Positions 32,892 to 42,837 of a DNA stretch of 61,263 bases are shown here, piece by piece. The DNA lies in assembly GCA_944321335.1 (NCBI GenBank), contig CALUKX010000009.1, forward strand, positions 1-61,263, written 5' to 3'. The position numbers and the translations under genes are program-made. The notes below the pieces were generated by a model that did no database searches, was not told the origin of the DNA, and was given only the letters and a program-made list of their open reading frames with translations. The DNA is from an uncultured Phocaeicola sp. (lineage in GTDB: Bacteria > Bacteroidota > Bacteroidia > Bacteroidales > Bacteroidaceae). How positions within the stretch are numbered: position 1 is the first letter of the stretch; every line of letters begins with the position of its first letter.

Positions 32892-33821
32892 ATGAAAACT
32901 CACGAGAAAAGGGAAAAGATAATAATAAAGTATAAGCAATACCTCAAACTCGAGAAGTCACTGTCGGACAATACCATTGACGCTTATCTGACAGACCTCG
33001 ACAAACTTTTCGCTTATTTTACTATCGAAAACATCAACTATGCCGAAGCGACCCTCGAAGACCTGGAGCATTTTTCGGCCGGACTGCACGACATCGGCAT
33101 CCATCCCCGCTCGCAAGCCCGTATCCTTTCCGGAGTGCGTTCGTTCTATCGTTACCTACTTCTCGACGACTATATCGAACAAGATCCGTCGGAGTTGTTG
33201 GAGTCGCCCCAGATCGGGCAGCATCTGCCCGACGTACTGACCGTTGAAGAAATCGACAACCTTATCGGAGCCATCGACCGTAGCACCCGAGAAGGCCAGA
33301 GGAACTGCGCCATTCTGGAAACCCTTTACAGCTGCGGATTGCGAGTTTCGGAGCTCTGCAATCTCAAGATATCCGACCTCTATCTGAACGAAGGCTTCAT
33401 CAAGGTAGAAGGAAAAGGAAGCAAGCAACGTCTGGTCCCGATATCCCCCCGTGCCATCAACGAAATCCAGAACTATTTCATCGACCGGAATCAAGGCCTG
33501 ATCAAACCGGGATATGAAGATTATGTCTTTATCAGCCGGTTCGGAAAGAACATCTCCCGCATCATGGTATTTCACATCATCAAGGAACTGGCAGATCAGA
33601 TTGGATTGAAAAAGACAATCAGCCCTCACACGTTCCGACACTCATTTGCAACCCATTTGCTGGAAGGAGGTGCCAATTTGCGTGCCATCCAATGCATGCT
33701 CGGGCATGAAAGCATAGGAACAACCGAAATCTATACCCACATAGACAGGAATATGCTCCGGCAGGAAATTATCGGGCACCACCCAAGAAACATCCGGCAG
33801 AAAAGCCAAACAAACACATAG
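32892..33821 (+). CDS. xerD: site-specific tyrosine recombinase XerD
   Basis: 309 residues from the ATG at 32892 (MKTHEKREKIIIKY). An in-frame TTG at 32868 is rejected. A SAM-like core-binding domain (about 10-100) is followed by the catalytic domain with R151 (CGLRVSEL), H246 and R249 (HTFRHS), H272 (LGH) and nucleophile Y281 (IYTH). XerC/XerD resolve chromosome dimers at dif. It has full length, unlike the short recombinase at 1028. XerD is favoured over XerC by its position in other Bacteroides, with aroQ/pyk opposite. Confidence 0.92.
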   Translation: MKTHEKREKIIIKYKQYLKLEKSLSDNTIDAYLTDLDKLFAYFTIENINYAEATLEDLEHFSAGLHDIGIHPRSQARILSGVRSFYRYLLLDDYIEQDPSELLESPQIGQHLPDVLTVEEIDNLIGAIDRSTREGQRNCAILETLYSCGLRVSELCNLKISDLYLNEGFIKVEGKGSKQRLVPISPRAINEIQNYFIDRNQGLIKPGYEDYVFISRFGKNISRIMVFHIIKELADQIGLKKTISPHTFRHSFATHLLEGGANLRAIQCMLGHESIGTTEIYTHIDRNMLRQEIIGHHPRNIRQKSQTNT

Positions 33822-33891
33822 ATTTAAGTTTTTTTAAAAACCATATTTAAAAAAAAAACAAGGTAAAGTTAACAACTAATTAAGATTTTCC

Positions 33892-33899
33892 TATCTTTG
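33892..33899 (+). promoter_or_regulatory. -7 box of the TPR lipoprotein gene
   Basis: TATCTTTG is an exact consensus match. The expected leader is about 58 nt before the ATG at 33962. Confidence 0.55.
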
Positions 33900-33961
33900 T
33901 CCTTGTATACTATAAAAAACAAGCTAGATACTTTTTTATACAAACCTAATATTATAAAATC

Positions 33962-35641
33962 ATGATTAAAAAGTTGTATTTGCCTTTAGTGGCATTGTTA
34001 GTTCTTGCTCTCTCTTCTTGTAAAGGAAAGATGGGTGAGTTGTCATCTGACTACTTCACAACAAACCCTGAAGTGTTAGAGGCAGTTGCAGGTAAAGTTC
34101 CTGTTACAATCACAGGAAAATTTCCTGAAAAATATTTTAATAAAAATGCAATCGTTGAAGTAACTCCGGTCCTGAGATGGGAAGGAGGTGAAGCTAAGAG
34201 TCAGCCTGCGACATTCCAAGGTGAAAAAGTACAAGGTAACGACCAGACAATTTCTTACAAGGCAGGTGGCACTTACACTATGAAAGCCAACTTTGATTAT
34301 GTTCCTGAAATGGCAAAATCAGAATTATATCTTGATTTCAAGATTATTTCAGGCAAAAAAGAATACACTATCCCTTCAGTGAAGATTGCCGACGGTGTTA
34401 TCGCAACTGCAGAACTTCCTACTACAAAATCGGCTAATGCCGCTTATGCACCGGATGCATTCCAGCGCGTTATCAAACAGGCTAAGGAAGCTCAGATTAT
34501 GTTCTTGATCCAGCAGGCTAACCTGCGTGCAAGCGAATTGAATTCAGATAGCTTGAAAGCATTCCACAAACAAGTTGTAGCTGTTGCCGGTGACGACAAG
34601 AATTACAAGTTGGACAATATTGAGATTTCAGCATACGCATCACCTGATGGTGGTTTCGAACTTAATGACAAATTGGCCGCTCAGCGTCAGAGCAACACTG
34701 AAAAATACATGAACCAGCAACTGAAGAAAGGTAAAATCGAAACTAACGTTGATACCAAATATACAGCTCAGGACTGGGAAGGTTTCCAGGAACTGGTTTC
34801 AAGATCAAATATCCAGGATAAAGACCTGATCCTCCGTGTCCTCTCAATGTATCAGGATCCGGAACAGCGTGAAGCTGAAATCAAGAATATTTCTTCAGTT
34901 TACAAGACTTTGGCCGATGAAATCCTGCCTCAGTTGCGTCGTGCACGCCTGACCGCCAACTATGAAGTTATCGGTCGCAGCGATGAAGAAATCAACTCTA
35001 CATTCGACTCTGATCCAAAGGTATTAAGCGTTGACGAATTATTGTATGCAGCATCATTGACAGATGACAATGCACGTAAGGAAGCTATCTTCAAGAAATG
35101 CATCGAACTCTACCCTTCAGACGCACGCGCTTACAACAACCTGGGAATGTTGGCTTATGCAGCAGGCAACCAGGATGAAGCAGAAAGCTATTTCAAGCAG
35201 GCTCTGAGCAAAAATCCTAACTTATCAGAAGCCAACACAAACTTGGGTCTTATCGCTCTGAACAAAGGTAACATCGCTGAAGCTGAAACCTATTTGAGCA
35301 AATCTACAGGTGCCAACACAGCAAATGAAGCATTGGGTAACCTGTATATCAAACAAGGTCAGTACGACCGTGCTGTAAACGCATTTGGCGATACCAAAAC
35401 TAACTCAGCTGCTTTGGCTCAGATTCTGGCTAAGGACTACAACAAAGCAAAGAATACTTTGGAAGCAGTTCAGAATCCGGATGCCTACACCAGCTATTTG
35501 ATGGCCGTAGTTGGCGCAAGAACAAACAATGCCGACCTGGTTAAGAGCAGCATGGCCAAAGTTGCTCAGCAAGATCCTACATTGGCAGCTAAGGCAGCAG
35601 CCGATCGTGAATTCTCTAAATATTTGAATGAAATCAAATAA
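33962..35641 (+). CDS. TPR lipoprotein with OmpA-like region
   Basis: 559 residues. A lipobox (LALSSC, C20) follows the signal. The N-terminal beta domain (about 30-180) and an OmpA-like peptidoglycan-binding-type region (about 210-270: IEISAYASPDGGFELNDKLAAQR) precede tetratricopeptide repeats (about 365-510: AYNNLGMLAYAAGNQDEAESYF and two more). It is probably an outer membrane lipoprotein that links or organises partners. High use of Ala and Lys codons and a strong terminator suggest good expression. Its exact function is unknown. Confidence 0.8.
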   Translation: MIKKLYLPLVALLVLALSSCKGKMGELSSDYFTTNPEVLEAVAGKVPVTITGKFPEKYFNKNAIVEVTPVLRWEGGEAKSQPATFQGEKVQGNDQTISYKAGGTYTMKANFDYVPEMAKSELYLDFKIISGKKEYTIPSVKIADGVIATAELPTTKSANAAYAPDAFQRVIKQAKEAQIMFLIQQANLRASELNSDSLKAFHKQVVAVAGDDKNYKLDNIEISAYASPDGGFELNDKLAAQRQSNTEKYMNQQLKKGKIETNVDTKYTAQDWEGFQELVSRSNIQDKDLILRVLSMYQDPEQREAEIKNISSVYKTLADEILPQLRRARLTANYEVIGRSDEEINSTFDSDPKVLSVDELLYAASLTDDNARKEAIFKKCIELYPSDARAYNNLGMLAYAAGNQDEAESYFKQALSKNPNLSEANTNLGLIALNKGNIAEAETYLSKSTGANTANEALGNLYIKQGQYDRAVNAFGDTKTNSAALAQILAKDYNKAKNTLEAVQNPDAYTSYLMAVVGARTNNADLVKSSMAKVAQQDPTLAAKAAADREFSKYLNEIK

Positions 35642-35658
35642 TCTCTGATTTATAATTG

Positions 35659-35695
35659 AAAAGCCGGGACGCTTGATAGCATCCCGGCTTTTTTG
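35659..35695 (+). terminator. terminator of the TPR lipoprotein gene
   Basis: AAGCCGGGA and TCCCGGCTT (35661-35669 with 35682-35690), with an inner GC/GC pair, form a strong stem followed by TTTTTTG. Confidence 0.85.
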
Positions 35696-35715
35696 TTTCT
35701 TCCAAATAAATTCTT

Positions 35716-35723
35716 TACCTTCG
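35716..35723 (+). promoter_or_regulatory. weak -7 box before the thioredoxin-fold lipoprotein
   Basis: TACCTTCG differs from TAnnTTTG by one base and lies 18 bp before the ATG at 35741. It is the only candidate between the terminator and the gene. Confidence 0.35.
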
Positions 35724-35740
35724 CAGAAAGACTGCGAATC

Positions 35741-36766
35741 ATGAAAAAGCTACTTTTATTTTTCTGCATATTTTTTTGCCTGACAGGATGTAAAAAAAGC
35801 CAGAATTTCGTTTTAGTAGGTGAGATGAGTGATCTTGCCGAAAATGAATATCTGTTGATAATTCAAGACGATCCGATTTCAAAGATAGATACCCTTTATC
35901 CACGTAAAGGGAAATTCACCTATCAAATAAAACCGGATACGCTCACTCTTTTCCGTATTGTATCTCCCAATGGAGAAGCTATTCCTATTGTAGCCGACCG
36001 ATCTTGGGGGGTACAAGTTAAAGGCTCTTTCAAGGAACCTCTCATTGAGGGTGACGGGCCCAATGCAGAGTATGGGATATTTTTAAAGGATATCTCCAAA
36101 CTCCCCGATAATTCACCTGAAGTATACAAAAAAGCGGAAGAGTTCATCAAGTTACATCCAGAATCTTTTCTTTCGGCATACCTCATCAACCAATACTTTA
36201 TTCAGACTGACAAACCTGACGTAAAGAAGATTCATGCACTTATCCAACCGTTGACGGGATCCATTAAGGATACAAGGGTCTTGGGCGTCGCATTGAAATC
36301 TATGCCGGATGAAAAAACGACAAAGGAGGATAGCAAATATTTGAACTATTTTTCGTGCAAAGACAGAAATGGGAAATATGTCTCATGGAACAGTAACCCC
36401 AAAGGATATACATTAGTATATTTCTGGGCCAGCTGGGACCAAGCAAGCGTAACATCCAAAGATTCATTAAATAGCTTGGTAAAACGATTGCCGAAAGATA
36501 AATTCAATATTCTAGCCATCTCATTGGACTATGACAAAAAGGGTTGGTTGAAAAAGTGTGCAGAAGACACCCCACAATGGATTGAATCATGTGACTTCAA
36601 AGGATGGGGTACTCCACTTATCAAACAAAGCCACATAAATCAGTTACCGGCTAATATTTTGATTGACCGCAACCGAAAAATACTTGCGACCAATCTTTAT
36701 GGCGAAGAACTTTACAAGAAGGTAGATCAGTTGATTAAAGAACAGAATAAGGATACAAAGAAATAA
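35741..36766 (+). CDS. thioredoxin-fold lipoprotein lacking the CxxC motif
   Basis: 341 residues from the ATG at 35741 (an upstream in-frame start at 35693 would disrupt the signal). A lipobox CLTGC places it in the SPII class. An N-terminal DUF4369-like beta domain (about 25-105) and a C-terminal TlpA/AhpC-TSA thioredoxin fold follow. At the place of WASWCGPC the sequence is WASWDQAS (D233, S236 for the two cysteines), so it cannot be an ordinary thiol-disulfide reductase. A cis-proline site (NQLPANILID) is kept. It may bind or sense rather than reduce. An intact relative lies at 53364. Confidence 0.8.
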   Translation: MKKLLLFFCIFFCLTGCKKSQNFVLVGEMSDLAENEYLLIIQDDPISKIDTLYPRKGKFTYQIKPDTLTLFRIVSPNGEAIPIVADRSWGVQVKGSFKEPLIEGDGPNAEYGIFLKDISKLPDNSPEVYKKAEEFIKLHPESFLSAYLINQYFIQTDKPDVKKIHALIQPLTGSIKDTRVLGVALKSMPDEKTTKEDSKYLNYFSCKDRNGKYVSWNSNPKGYTLVYFWASWDQASVTSKDSLNSLVKRLPKDKFNILAISLDYDKKGWLKKCAEDTPQWIESCDFKGWGTPLIKQSHINQLPANILIDRNRKILATNLYGEELYKKVDQLIKEQNKDTKK

Positions 36767-36785
36767 CCATAAACTGTTCATTTAC

Positions 36786-38324
36786 ATGCTTGTAAAAATT
36801 TTCGGCGCAGCCGTACAAGGTGTCGACGCCACCATTGTTACGATCGAAGTCAATAGTTCGAGAGGTATCAAATTTTTTCTGGTTGGATTACCCGATTCAG
36901 CGGTCAAAGAAAGTCATGAGCGCATCGTTTCCGCCCTTCAGGTTAACGGATATAAATTCCCGACCTGTCAGATAGTTGTAAATATGGCTCCTGCAGACAT
37001 TAGAAAAGAAGGGTCGTCGTATGATCTGCCTTTAGCCATAGGAATACTGGCTGCTACCGGCACTGTCTGCACCGATAAGCTCGACAATTATCTAATTATC
37101 GGGGAACTTAGTCTTGATGGCAGCCTCCAGCCAATCAGAGGAGCCTTACCCATAGCCATTACCGCACGTGAGCAAGGGTTCGACGGATTTATCTTACCCA
37201 AACAGAATGCCAGAGAGGCCGCTATCGTAAATAACCTGAAGGTCTACGGAGTGGAAAACATTACCGAAGTCATCGAGTTTTTCAATGGGAACAAGGAACT
37301 GGAACCTACCTTAGTTGATACACGTGAAGAGTTTTATCGCAACCAGACCAATTTCACTTTTGATTTTGCCGATGTAAAAGGACAGGAAAATGTCAAACGT
37401 GCCTTGGAAGTAGCAGCTGCCGGTGGACACAACCTGATTATGGTAGGTGCTCCAGGCAGTGGAAAGTCGATGATGGCGAAACGTATGCCTAGTATTCTAC
37501 CTCCTCTTTCTCTGGCTGAAAGCCTGGAAACGACAAAAATTCATTCGGTTGCCGGGAAGTTAGGCAAGGAATCATCTCTGATTGCCACACGTCCTTTCCG
37601 CAGTCCCCATCATACTATTTCCCAAGTTGCTATGGTAGGCGGAGGCGCTAGTCCTCAACCAGGCGAGATCAGTCTGTCGCACAATGGCATTCTTTTCCTC
37701 GATGAGCTTCCGGAATTCAACCGGAGTGTACTGGAAGTACTTCGACAACCATTGGAAGACCGTCACATCACTATTTCAAGAGCCAGATACTCCTACGATT
37801 ACCCAGCCAGCTTTACACTCATCGCATCAATGAACCCGTGCCCTTGCGGTTATTATAATCATCCTACACGCAATTGTGTCTGTACACCTCATCAGGTACA
37901 TCAATACATGCACAAGATCTCGGGGCCCCTACTCGACCGAATTGATATCCAAGTTGAAATTGTTCCTGTCCCTTTTGAAAAACTTGCCGACCAGACACAA
38001 GGCGAATCAAGCGCCTCCATCCGTGAGCGGGTTATACAAGCCAGGAAGATCCAGGAAGAACGGTTTGAATCCTATACCGGCATCCATTGCAATGCACAAA
38101 TGGACAGTCGGTTACTACATCGTTTCGCACAACCTGACAAGCAAGGCATCCAGCTTCTCCGCAGTGCAATGGAAAGACTCAACCTGTCAGCACGAGCCTA
38201 CGACCGAATACTGAAAGTAGCCCGTACCATCGCTGACCTGGAAAATTCCCAACATATAAAACCTCATCATCTGGCTGAAGCCATCGGGTATCGGAATCTT
38301 GACAGAGAGAACTGGGCCGGTTAG
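36786..38324 (+). CDS. YifB family Mg-chelatase-like AAA ATPase
   Basis: 512 residues. An N-terminal Lon-like protease-related domain (about 1-170, VDATIVTIEVNSSRG) precedes a Mg-chelatase ATPase (about 195-400) with Walker A GAPGSGKSMMAK, Walker B ILFLDELPEF and a zinc-like cysteine pair (MNPCPCGYYNHP, NCVC). Relatives (ComM) remodel branched DNA at natural transformation. It starts 19 bp after the thioredoxin-fold gene and is probably co-transcribed. The role in Bacteroides is open. Confidence 0.92.
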   Translation: MLVKIFGAAVQGVDATIVTIEVNSSRGIKFFLVGLPDSAVKESHERIVSALQVNGYKFPTCQIVVNMAPADIRKEGSSYDLPLAIGILAATGTVCTDKLDNYLIIGELSLDGSLQPIRGALPIAITAREQGFDGFILPKQNAREAAIVNNLKVYGVENITEVIEFFNGNKELEPTLVDTREEFYRNQTNFTFDFADVKGQENVKRALEVAAAGGHNLIMVGAPGSGKSMMAKRMPSILPPLSLAESLETTKIHSVAGKLGKESSLIATRPFRSPHHTISQVAMVGGGASPQPGEISLSHNGILFLDELPEFNRSVLEVLRQPLEDRHITISRARYSYDYPASFTLIASMNPCPCGYYNHPTRNCVCTPHQVHQYMHKISGPLLDRIDIQVEIVPVPFEKLADQTQGESSASIRERVIQARKIQEERFESYTGIHCNAQMDSRLLHRFAQPDKQGIQLLRSAMERLNLSARAYDRILKVARTIADLENSQHIKPHHLAEAIGYRNLDRENWAG

Positions 38325-38474
38325 AATATTGTATGACAAATTTCAAAAGGACATTAAAGCCTTGAATATATCCTAAACATCCAATGTTTATTATAAACTA
38401 TTTGGTAATTTATTTTATTTAACTTATATTGCGACTATAATATTTAAGGGAACCCGGGTTTAAAATAAATTCCT

Positions 38475-38496
38475 AGTAAAAGCTTAATCTTTTACT
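38475..38496. repeat. AT-rich palindrome upstream of the lipoprotein gene
   Basis: AGTAAAAG and CTTTTACT (8 bp each, loop CTTAAT) lie in the 219-bp gap between yifB and the lipoprotein gene at 38544. No TAnnTTTG box was found in the gap. It could be a hairpin or a regulator site. Confidence 0.35.
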
Positions 38497-38528
38497 TAAA
38501 TTATATAATCTGAAAACCATTAAAGCCT

Positions 38529-39716
38529 ATGAAGACATAATTTATGGGATGGATTATCCCACTATGCCTAATGCTATTTTGCGCATGTAGTGATGATGAC
38601 AACAACAATGTTCCGGAACCAGCTCCATTACCGGAACCAGAAATTACGATTTCACAAGGGGAAATATCGGACAAATATTTCACATTTAATCTTGATGTCA
38701 AAAATGCAACACAGATTGCATGGATAAACCAGATTGCTACTGAAGCAGCTCCGGAAGCCAACAAAATTCTCTTGGAAGGAGGATTGGTCAGCACCAACGA
38801 ACTTCCAACAACTATCTCGGTACATAATCTTATACCAGATACAGAATATGTGGTATATGTAGCAGCCGCTAATGAAGAAAATATTGTGAAAACAGCCCAA
38901 ATCACAATCCGAACAATACCGCGGCTTCCGGATTATGACGTAACATTTGTTGCCTGCAAGGATAAAATCTTTGAAAATGGCAACCATTACTTGAAGCTAA
39001 ATGATAAAGATTGGCATTTTGAAGCGACATTAGACATTTATGCCGACCCAACAGCCGAATATCTTCCTGCAGGGGAATATAAGATAAAGGATGATACCAC
39101 AGCACCGGTTATTTGTGCATCAACATCTTCCATTGATATCTATAATATTTCTCAAGGTGAAAATGGGAATCACCGTATGAGCGAAGGTGCTCTAACTGTC
39201 ACAGTGAATGAAGACCAAACATATAAATTGGAATTGAACGGAACATTAGATAACGGATTGCTGTTCAAGGGCACTTATGAAGGAACTATGGAAGTAGAAA
39301 AAGAAGAGCCAGAACCAACTTATGATATTGACCAGACATTTACAATTTGTACAGTTACCAGATATGAAAAGGGTGCTAATTATTATATAAAACTATATGA
39401 CAGCGACAACGAATATTATACAGCAACTCTGGACATATATACAAAAGATGCATTCCCAACATTACAACCAGGAACCTATCCATTAGCGGAGTCAGGAGAT
39501 TTCTACATGGACCCATATTCTTCATTTGATATTTTGCGTGTCAATGAAACCATCAATGGCAGTTATAAATTTCAATCAGGTAGCCAAGTCGTGATTACAC
39601 TCAATGACGACATATATACTATCACCCTCGAAGGAGTACTTTATGATCCATATGTAGACGGAAAAACATTAACACTTAGAGGCAGTTATACAGGAGCTAT
39701 TAAAGAGTATTATTAA
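38529..39716 (+). CDS. beta-rich lipoprotein with early stop at codon 4 (start at 38544)
   Basis: The frame from 38529 reads Met-Lys-Thr, then TAA (38538-38540), then Phe-Met. Translation from the next ATG, 38544, gives 390 residues with a signal that lacks the usual N-terminal lysine but keeps the lipobox LFCAC (C15) and a DDDNN linker. The body has an N-terminal fibronectin-like region (NATQIAWINQIA), then two copies of an approximately 120-residue beta module ending GTYEGTM and GSYTGAI. It is probably an outer surface lipoprotein of unknown function. The first start is likely lost by a point mutation. The second may give weaker export. Confidence 0.65.
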
Positions 39717-39737
39717 TAACTTATATCTTGATATATT

Positions 39738-41364
39738 ATGAAACTAAAATATTTACTATTCAATTATATCCTAATAGGCCTATTCTGCGCCTGTACCCTT
39801 ACAGCTTGTGGAAGCGACGACCCGGCTCCTGCCCCTACACCTCCAGAGAAGCCAGAGCAACCGGAACCGGAAGAGCCTGAATACGAAGGAATCCTAACAA
39901 ACAAATTAATAGATGCTTACTATATGGGAGTAGGTATTACCGGTACTGCAGAATACTATATCGTATTCAGTAATGTAGAAACCGATGACACTTACATGCC
40001 TAAAGAAAAAGGCATAACTGTGATTCTTGATATGTTCAGCACACCTTCTGCAGATGCAATCAACCCGATCCTGCCAACAGGAACATATAATTATAATGAG
40101 AATAAGGACATTAACACCTTTAATCCTCAAAACAGTTATATCCTGATCAAGGGCGATGAAGGAGATGCTCAAATGGGAGTTATAAGTAACGGTACTGTAA
40201 CCGTAGCATATGAAAGTGGCATATATACCATTACGGCAGACTTGGAAATAATGGGACAAACAACCGTTTCATGCCGTTATCAAGGAGCAATTCAGTTCAT
40301 TGAAGGAGCTAGCAATAGCTTTGATAGAATTACGAAAGACTTGAATCTGACGTTTGAGAAAGCCGAAGGAAGATATTTTGCAAACCAAGCATATCACCAT
40401 AGCGATGATTTCAGTTTATATCTAACGACGGGTGATATTGATTCGTCAGGAGAAGGTACAGATGGATATTTTCTTCTTTTCCAAGGCTATACCTTTAAGA
40501 TTGATCCATCTTCCAGTATAAATATCCTGGATGGAACATATATTGCATATCCTTATGATGAAAGTAACTCCAATTATTTGCCTTTAACCTTCAAACCGGG
40601 AGACATATTTGAATTTATGGGCGAAATATTCCCAAGAGGAAGCTATATCAAACATATCGATGGTGCGACAGGGAAAGAGGAATATGGTTTCATCAAAGAT
40701 GGTACAATGGAAAAAGATGGAGACAGCTATACATTTAACCTAACATTGGAGAATAATGTTAAAGCTACTTTATCTTTTAAAGGAAATGTCAATTTACTTG
40801 ACAAAAGAAGTCCAATCGTCAGATATTCAACACTAACTGAAGATATAACCTTACAGTTATCATCAAAATTGACGGAAAGTGCTGCTGCATATTCCGAAAA
40901 TTCATGGTTGGAAAATATGGATGAGTGGTTAATCCTGATAAACAATCCTGATGGTGATATGATTATGATTGAATTCATGACTAAGGACTGTAATGGAATA
41001 TTACCGGAAGGGGTTTACACTGTTGGACATACTTTTATCGAAAATGAAATTATACCAGGTTTCTACGATACAGTAAATGGAGCATTACTATACAGCTGGT
41101 ATGTAAGCAATGTTGTTGAAGTTGAAGAAGGTGTTGCATTGGCCTCTCCAATTAACGGGGGTACATTAAAAATATCTAGAAAAGAAAATGATTATACATT
41201 GGATTTCGATTTCATCGATGACAGTGAAACTCCCCCATCATATAAAAGGTACTTGGACCGGTGCATTACCTGTGCATGACACATCAGCAAGCAGCAACAA
41301 TGCCTCCCGATCATCTTTTTGTAAATTCATCCCAATGCATAAAAAGATTTCAATAAGAAAATAA
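39738..41364 (+). CDS. three-module beta lipoprotein, frameshifted near its 3' end
   Basis: 513 residues are read up to 41279. The signal ends in LTACG (lipobox, C24). A proline-rich linker and three beta modules related to those of the gene 21 bp upstream follow. The last one ends oddly with YKRYLDRCITCA. If one A of the AAAA run at 41244-41247 is skipped, the frame reads YKGTWTGALPVHDT and stops at 41362-41364, restoring the GTWTG-like end motif of the other modules. A one-base insertion, or a sequencing error in the run, is the simplest reading. Function is unknown, probably surface-exposed. Confidence 0.65.
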
Positions 41365-41385
41365 TAGATTGAAATCCATATAATG

Positions 41386-41417
41386 AATCCTCCAAGAATA
41401 ATTCTTGGAGGATTTTT
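41386..41417. terminator. bidirectional terminator between the lipoprotein and clostripain genes
   Basis: ATCCTCCAAGAAT and ATTCTTGGAGGAT form a 13-bp stem (about 41387-41399 with 41401-41413) with T-tract on the plus side. The convergent clostripain frame ends at 41419, so it probably serves both genes. Confidence 0.75.
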
Positions 41418-41418
41418 A

Positions 41419-42606
41419 TTATTTGCCCCAAATATAAGTAGCCCAAGCTGTTTTACGATAAGCATCATTTGTTAAAGGTCGGCTACTTTGATCTATATAA
41501 CAAGTCAGACCACAACTTCTTTTCAGTTCGAATTCTTTCTTATCCCCATAATCAGAATATATTTTATCCGTATGATCTGTAAATACGACAACCTTATTCA
41601 AAGCTGTTTCAAATGATTTATAGCTTTCAGAGGATTTACATCCTAACTCCATAAACTGACTAAAATCGAAATAGCAATGTATTGGCATTCCCTCTAAAGG
41701 CTGGACATCAGACGCCTCAACAGTATTAAACCCACTCTGTATCGCCTTTTATGTGGCTTCAGCCAATTCATCCATAGATTTCATATCAATAAGCGAGATA
41801 GTAGCAGATACCCAATCGGCATTCCCCTCTCGATAGTATTTCATATATTCCTCACAGATTTTTTTTAATCCTAAATCTCCTTGAAAAAAGTAAGGAAGAA
41901 TCTCAGCATACGGAAATCCATTACCGACAACCTCAGCAGATGAAGCGATAACATAGTCTGTACAATTTCTCAAATCATACAACCCCTCTACAGATGCCAT
42001 AAAACAGGCATCAAACAAAATATAATCAAACGTAAAGTCTTTCAATACGGAAGCAATCTCAGGCAGTTCCATACATTCGGATTTATCCTGACCAAAAAAA
42101 CGGGAATTCTCTTGATAAAGTTTTTGTTCACTTTCTGCAATATGTGCGTCAAAGACATTTGCAGGTACCCATCCTCCTCCATGCGATGACAAAACCAATC
42201 CATAGGAATCAGAAGGAAGATTTTCCTTAACAGCCTTGAAAACCAAACGCATAAAATCCGGATTGGCGGTAGTCTCATTTATCGGATATTCAGCCAAAAG
42301 CTCTTGTCGGCCTACTCCATTCTCAATTACAAGTTCAGTCAAACGAGTATAATTACCTTGATCATAAAACAATGCAATTCTACCATTATCAGGCTTTTGA
42401 TCCAAAACCGACAATATTTGCCGGATATTTTTGTCCATAAAAGGCTGTAGTCCATTACTATCACCCATCATATATATAAGTAATGTATGAGTTTTATCTA
42501 CAGAACCGGGAGGTGTAGGAATATCTTCCGAAGAATCGGAAGAACAGGCACTAAAAAGGAATAAGGTTATCAAAACAAAGAAACTTGTAAAAATTCTATT
42601 CACCAT
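41419..42606 (-). pseudogene. clostripain-family (C11) cysteine protease lipoprotein, broken by an in-frame TAA
   Basis: One frame on the minus strand runs from 42606 to 41419, interrupted by TAA at 41749-41751 after 285 codons. Codons after the stop read KAIQSGFNTVEASD and then through the C-terminal domain. The N-terminal part has a lipobox (C21), the catalytic H142 in SSHGGGW and C201 in LFDACFMAS, so the protease core is intact. The lost or separate part (about 109 residues) is the C-terminal domain. Family members are cysteine proteases that cut after arginine. The TAA is most simply a nonsense change from AAA or CAA. Confidence 0.75.
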
Positions 42607-42783
42607 ACTAAATCTGAGTTTATAATTTCATTTACAAAAAATCATTTTTACAAAGATAAAAAAACAACCTAAAGAACTTATAGTTAACCAGATAATTTTT
42701 ATTATGGGGAACAAAATCCATAAATCACAAAATATGTAGTATATTCGTAATATCCATTTCACCCTCTCGTAACAACTAACCCG

Positions 42784-42791
42784 TTCCTTTG
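42784..42791 (+). promoter_or_regulatory. possible -7 box of the GDPD gene
   Basis: TTCCTTTG differs from TAnnTTTG by one base and lies 46 bp before the ATG at 42838. The rest of the 231-bp gap from 42607 shows no gene. Confidence 0.35.
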
Positions 42792-42837
42792 CAAAAAAAT
42801 TCAACGGACACATAGGAACGGAAAACCTAAAACCCGA

